NCBI GenBank assembly: GCA_000469685.2
Contig: LS997565.1
Coordinates: 23,885,272-23,949,271 of the forward strand
From: Haemonchus contortus
Taxonomy: Eukaryota > Nematoda > Chromadorea > Rhabditida > Trichostrongylidae
Direction: 5' to 3'
DNA length: 64,000 nt
Position 1 is the stretch's first letter. Each line of letters opens with the position of its first letter. This document shows positions 60,339-64,000 of this stretch, piece after piece. The notes under the pieces were generated by a model. It was not told the origin of the DNA. It worked only from the letters and a program-made list of their open reading frames with translations, and searched no databases. The translations under genes were made by a program, and so were the position numbers.

Positions 60339-63300
60339 AACCCGAAACATTATACCATTAGTCGAGGCTCCGCAGTCAGCTGATTGTGCAGTTGCTCGAA
60401 AGATGTTGTGTCCACAGTATACGGCATCGATAGGCCCAGCTAAGCCATAAAGTGTTAACCTTTTATGGTGCCTATTTTTTGGATACCCCCGTGCATCCGA
60501 CCTCCATTCAGAATTGTAGAGAAGTTCGAATACGCATTTGGCCTATAGAAAGTAGTGGGAAGGTTAACCAATTCGCAATTTTGTTCTCCCACGTGAGTCT
60601 GGTACTAATGAGCAGACTTAGAGGGATGGGAGGTGTCGTTGTCTCAGACGGGTAATCGGTATGGTATTCAATTATGTGTACAAATAGATTAAATGGTCTC
60701 GAACGAGGTCTCTAAAATGACAGTCACTCGAACGTTCCGCTTTTAATTCATTCTAGTGATGATCTCTGGCAGTGAAAGCAACCATGCTCATCCCTCTAAG
60801 CTGTATCTGTAGCACAATACATATGCTGCATGCTGCACCAAAACCCTCCTGCTCCCTGAAGTCCGACGGCAGATATTTTTGCAACGTAATCCAATCGCCT
60901 TCTAGATGGAAAATTCGCGGACTGACTGACGGCCAACTCCATCACACACACTCCCACACATTCAGAATCAGTGTGTGGGTGTGTGTATCGGTGTGTGTGT
61001 ACCGATGTGTGTGTGTATGTGCGGGTGTGTGTGTGAATCTGCTCACCCAAGCAGTGAATAAATCTCCTGCCGTTGCTGTCTGTGTGTATGGGATGCATCA
61101 ATCGAGTTCTAACGAAGTCAGCCAGTCGTGCTGTTTTGGAAACACTCGCACCCATCGATTTGGACACCTCTTCTTTCAGTCAGCTTGAATCCGAACAATG
61201 GCCAGCATAGGCTGGCAGTGTATAACCAGCATGACGACTGAAATCATCAACTTTGGAGCGTCGTAGAAGGAAGGTAGCTCTCTTGTAGCAGAGTTAGCAG
61301 CAGCGTCGGCGGATCTTTGGAGCTAAGACTGGAGAGAGGAGTAAAAACAATCAGGCTTCGTAGGTAAAAGTGGTACTCTTGATGAGACGCTCGGGAGCCC
61401 TACTACTACGTAATTTCCCTTTTTCCCTGAAGAATCACGTTCTTTTCACCCAATCATGAGCCTTCAAATAATCCATTCCAAATCATACAGGGCAAAAGGT
61501 AAACTGAAGGTAACTGCATGACTGGTATAGCACTTTGTGTGGCTTAGAACGATCACCTGAAAGGAGGAATTTGTCAAATCAACCAACCCTCAAAAAACGG
61601 ATCTTAAACAGAAAGTTTTCCTCAAATTTATTTGGCAATGTGAGTTCCATGTCATTCGTAATGAGGGCAGGGGAGGTGGTATTCCTTGCCAAGAATTCCG
61701 ATTTTGAATACGAAATAAACAACTTGGAAAATGAGCAACAGGGGTATCGAAGTCAGGATACGCTTTCTCTTCTCATCGGAAATCTTTTGAGTGATATGGC
61801 CGGATGAAATTTGAGCCTCAGAGCTGCACAGATGGATGACGTTTCGTCAAGCCTTTCAGGCCACTTAATGGGAAAAGATGTGTCCTTCTCCAACGGTCCT
61901 CTTTGATCAGTGGATGTCTCCTCATTATATAATAGTATGAACAAATGAAAGATTGGCGCTAGTCCTATCGATGCGAGAACTTCCATTGGACTACGGTAAA
62001 AGTATTTTTATTAAGTCTTGAATGACTAATGCTCATTGGAAATTTAGGTGGTATCCATCGTAAAGCCAGTTTCATGTCATGCGGGTGTATCCAGAGAACT
62101 ACTACCAGTATGAAACTTAATGAGTCCATGGTTTCCCTCACGTGATCTAGCCTTGGCATATCTCCATTTCGTTTAGACGCACGTTTGTTCCAATATTCTC
62201 TGAAATGTCGATCCATCAGGTGATGCGCTCAGCAGCAGCCCAAAACGACTCCTCGAGCACAGTCTCCAGGGATTTAACCCTCTCGAAATCGATCCCTTCG
62301 CTCTTCTTTCTTAATTCAGCACATATTGGTGAGCCTAGTTGTTTTTAGGATTTAACGGCCTGAAACATAGCAGCTCATCATCGCCAGGAGTCCCTGGGTG
62401 TTTTTCAAAGCCGGGGTATTGGACCAGATCGCTTAACAACGTAGGCGGAAAATTGTCGTCCATCCATTCTTAAGCCAATTTCAATGACGCTGCTTCGCTG
62501 AAGATTTATTTGGAATACTAAACGCGCAGTGCGGAAGAGTCACGCAGTTAACGGGCACGAATTTTTGAAGTGCTCGGCAAAACGGATTATGTTGAGGGGT
62601 GAATTGAATCAGTAGGTTCGCCCCTGATGGCTTTCCTTTCGTGCTTGGATTCCGACCAGGAGCAGGCGTCTCGTCATTGCCGTCGTCAACCAGCCGAGAC
62701 TCTGTACAGACTCCGCCTCCAGCTTCCAACTTCCATCAAAAGTGCTGCATCGCTTCTTTTTGACGAACGAGTTTCCCCGATATCCCTTGGGTGAAAACAC
62801 CCGTCTCTGTCTTGGCTAGTGGGAAAATCGGATAGCTCTCAGCTGTACCCTGACATATTCCACTCAATGCTTTTCTGATACGAACTCGAATAGTTCTGTC
62901 GTTGTCGTGATGCTTTCATGTCCTTACCTTCCTGACCTTCCCATACTGTTTAGCAGGTTGAGATGGAAAGACTTTTCCCTAGGAAATCATTCCGAATGGA
63001 CTTCTAAATGAAATGTTTTTTGTAATCAGGGTGCTACCGTGGGAGCGCTAAGGCTTTCTGCTAATTGGTTCAATCTCGGCATCAACATACAATCGAAGAG
63101 AGAGGCGACTCAAATTATATGGCAACGCCGTCCCAATCAAGCTGCGCTTCTATCTTTCTCCTTTTCAAATCACTGTTGCTTCTCACCGCAGTCGAGCATT
63201 TGCTATAGCCTGCGCCCTTGTAGAAGGTAGGGGAGCCCACAAAAGGATTTCTCCGGGAAATTTGGCTCTATTACTATCCATGCTATGCGTTGTTTTGAGT

Positions 63301-64000
63301 GGAGTAAGTGCTCGATACGCCGATTCCAGCTTGCTATGTTTTATTCAGCATCTTCCATCTTCGCCTCGGGACATCCTGCCTGAATTTTCCTCGATCTTTT
63401 CTGCCCATATCGACGCCCACTCGCTGCTATTCACCAAGACAACGCTTTGCCGAGCAAAGGTGTCAGAATCTATTTTCCTACGACCTCAATCTCTCTGAAG
63501 GCCATGGCCATGGCCAGATTGTCTCCCATCAAACCAGTTTTACCTGAATTCTATTAATTCGCCTTAGGAGTTAAAGATTTGCTTTATCGGGCCATCTTTG
63601 ACTGGCATTTTACGCTGATTAACGGCTTTTTTCATAGGCAGCTAGTCACTGCTCTCTCAGAAGGGAGCAAGCCTATTTCCAGATTTGAATGGCTTCTTTT
63701 CGGGATGATGGATGTTTAGTCAATTGCCTTCTTCAATGGCTGTTTTTGTGCTTGCTTAAATATCGAGACAGTTCCATTTCTGTCAAAATGGTCCATGATT
63801 GAACTTATTTCAATTTCTCCTGACTATGGGGACACCTTTTCGGCTCAGGTGATACAAGAATCTTGGTCATTCAGTTGGAACCTCAGTCAGTTAGTTGCTA
63901 CATTAGACAAGTAGACAGTAAATATGCTACGTCATGGGTCGTTAGAGAGAAGGATCCATCACTACTTGTAGCTGCTCTAGGGACATGGTTCACGTGGGGA
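60339..64000. other. Intergenic, nothing firmly recognised
   Basis: An imperfect CA/GT microsatellite at about 60940-61040 is arranged as an inverted pair (CACACACTCCCACACATTC and GTGTGTGGGTGTGTGT) able to form a hairpin. Several short frames (for example 61965-62216 and 62481-62729 on the minus strand) lack family resemblance. The window ends without a recognisable gene. Confidence 0.45.

Noticed and set aside
60772..61188. 138-codon frame over the CA/GT microsatellite
   Set aside because: The middle is repeat-encoded Val-Cys-Val and the ends have no recognisable family.
1..64000. tRNA genes, CRISPR arrays, prokaryotic operons
   Set aside because: No cloverleaf with A and B boxes, no regularly spaced direct repeats other than microsatellites, and no ribosome-binding-site-led gene runs were seen.

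Overview
This is a stretch of animal nuclear genome that reads as nematode, most likely a strongylid (hookworm-like) worm. The pointers are short introns ending in TTTTCAG-type acceptors, acceptor sites placed directly before start codons (as in trans-splicing), a pair of genes 64 bases apart like a nematode operon, and a dense load of RTE and CR1-type LINEs, Tc1/mariner relics and fold-back MITEs. No bacterial-style gene, CRISPR, rRNA or tRNA was seen. Species assignment is inference.

Host genes. (1) Minus strand, 9461 down to 2156: eleven phase-consistent exons encode an IPT/RHD-C-like domain followed by an ankyrin-repeat block, the layout of NF-kappaB p100/p105/Relish precursors. The 5' end (any DNA-binding RHD-N half) was not found. 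(2) Plus strand, 27039-29989: a six-exon ELO-family fatty acid elongase of 265 residues. (3) Plus strand, 49889-50878: an uninterrupted 329-codon SAC3/GANP-domain gene (SAC3D1-like). (4) Plus strand, 50943-57899: a twelve-exon WD-repeat gene, PWP1, starting only 64 bases after (3), with a poly(A) signal and a splice-acceptor-like AG between them. Genes (3) and (4) are a candidate operon.

Mobile DNA fills most of the rest. 0.5-1.7 kb holds two copies of one inverted-repeat MITE (family D). A second MITE family (A) occurs at about 3.7, 4.7, 22.0 and 59.8 kb, and a third (B) at 18.9 and 49.5 kb. Shortened Tc1/mariner elements from at least four families lie at 13.9/32.0/32.7, 15.8, 42.2 and 45.3 kb. 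A TA-flanked element of 1486 bp at 18.55-20.04 kb carries a family B MITE inside it. RTE-type LINE relics lie at 17.2-18.5 and 48.4-48.9 kb. From 33.4 to 40.4 kb an old, frameshifted CR1/Jockey-like LINE on the minus strand was split by a much younger LINE on the plus strand (35007-39037); a five-base target duplication flanks the insertion, and the interrupted reading frame joins exactly across it. A 1.2 kb (CA)n/(CATA)n microsatellite occupies 23.0-24.2 kb. The remainder is low-information intergenic or intronic sequence in which I recognise no genes.

How the genes relate: the likely operon pairs an mRNA-export/centrosome-type SAC3 protein with a ribosome-biogenesis WD protein, a housekeeping pairing typical of nematode operons. 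The Rel/ankyrin gene is the most surprising content, because Caenorhabditis elegans is known to lack Rel/NF-kappaB proteins.
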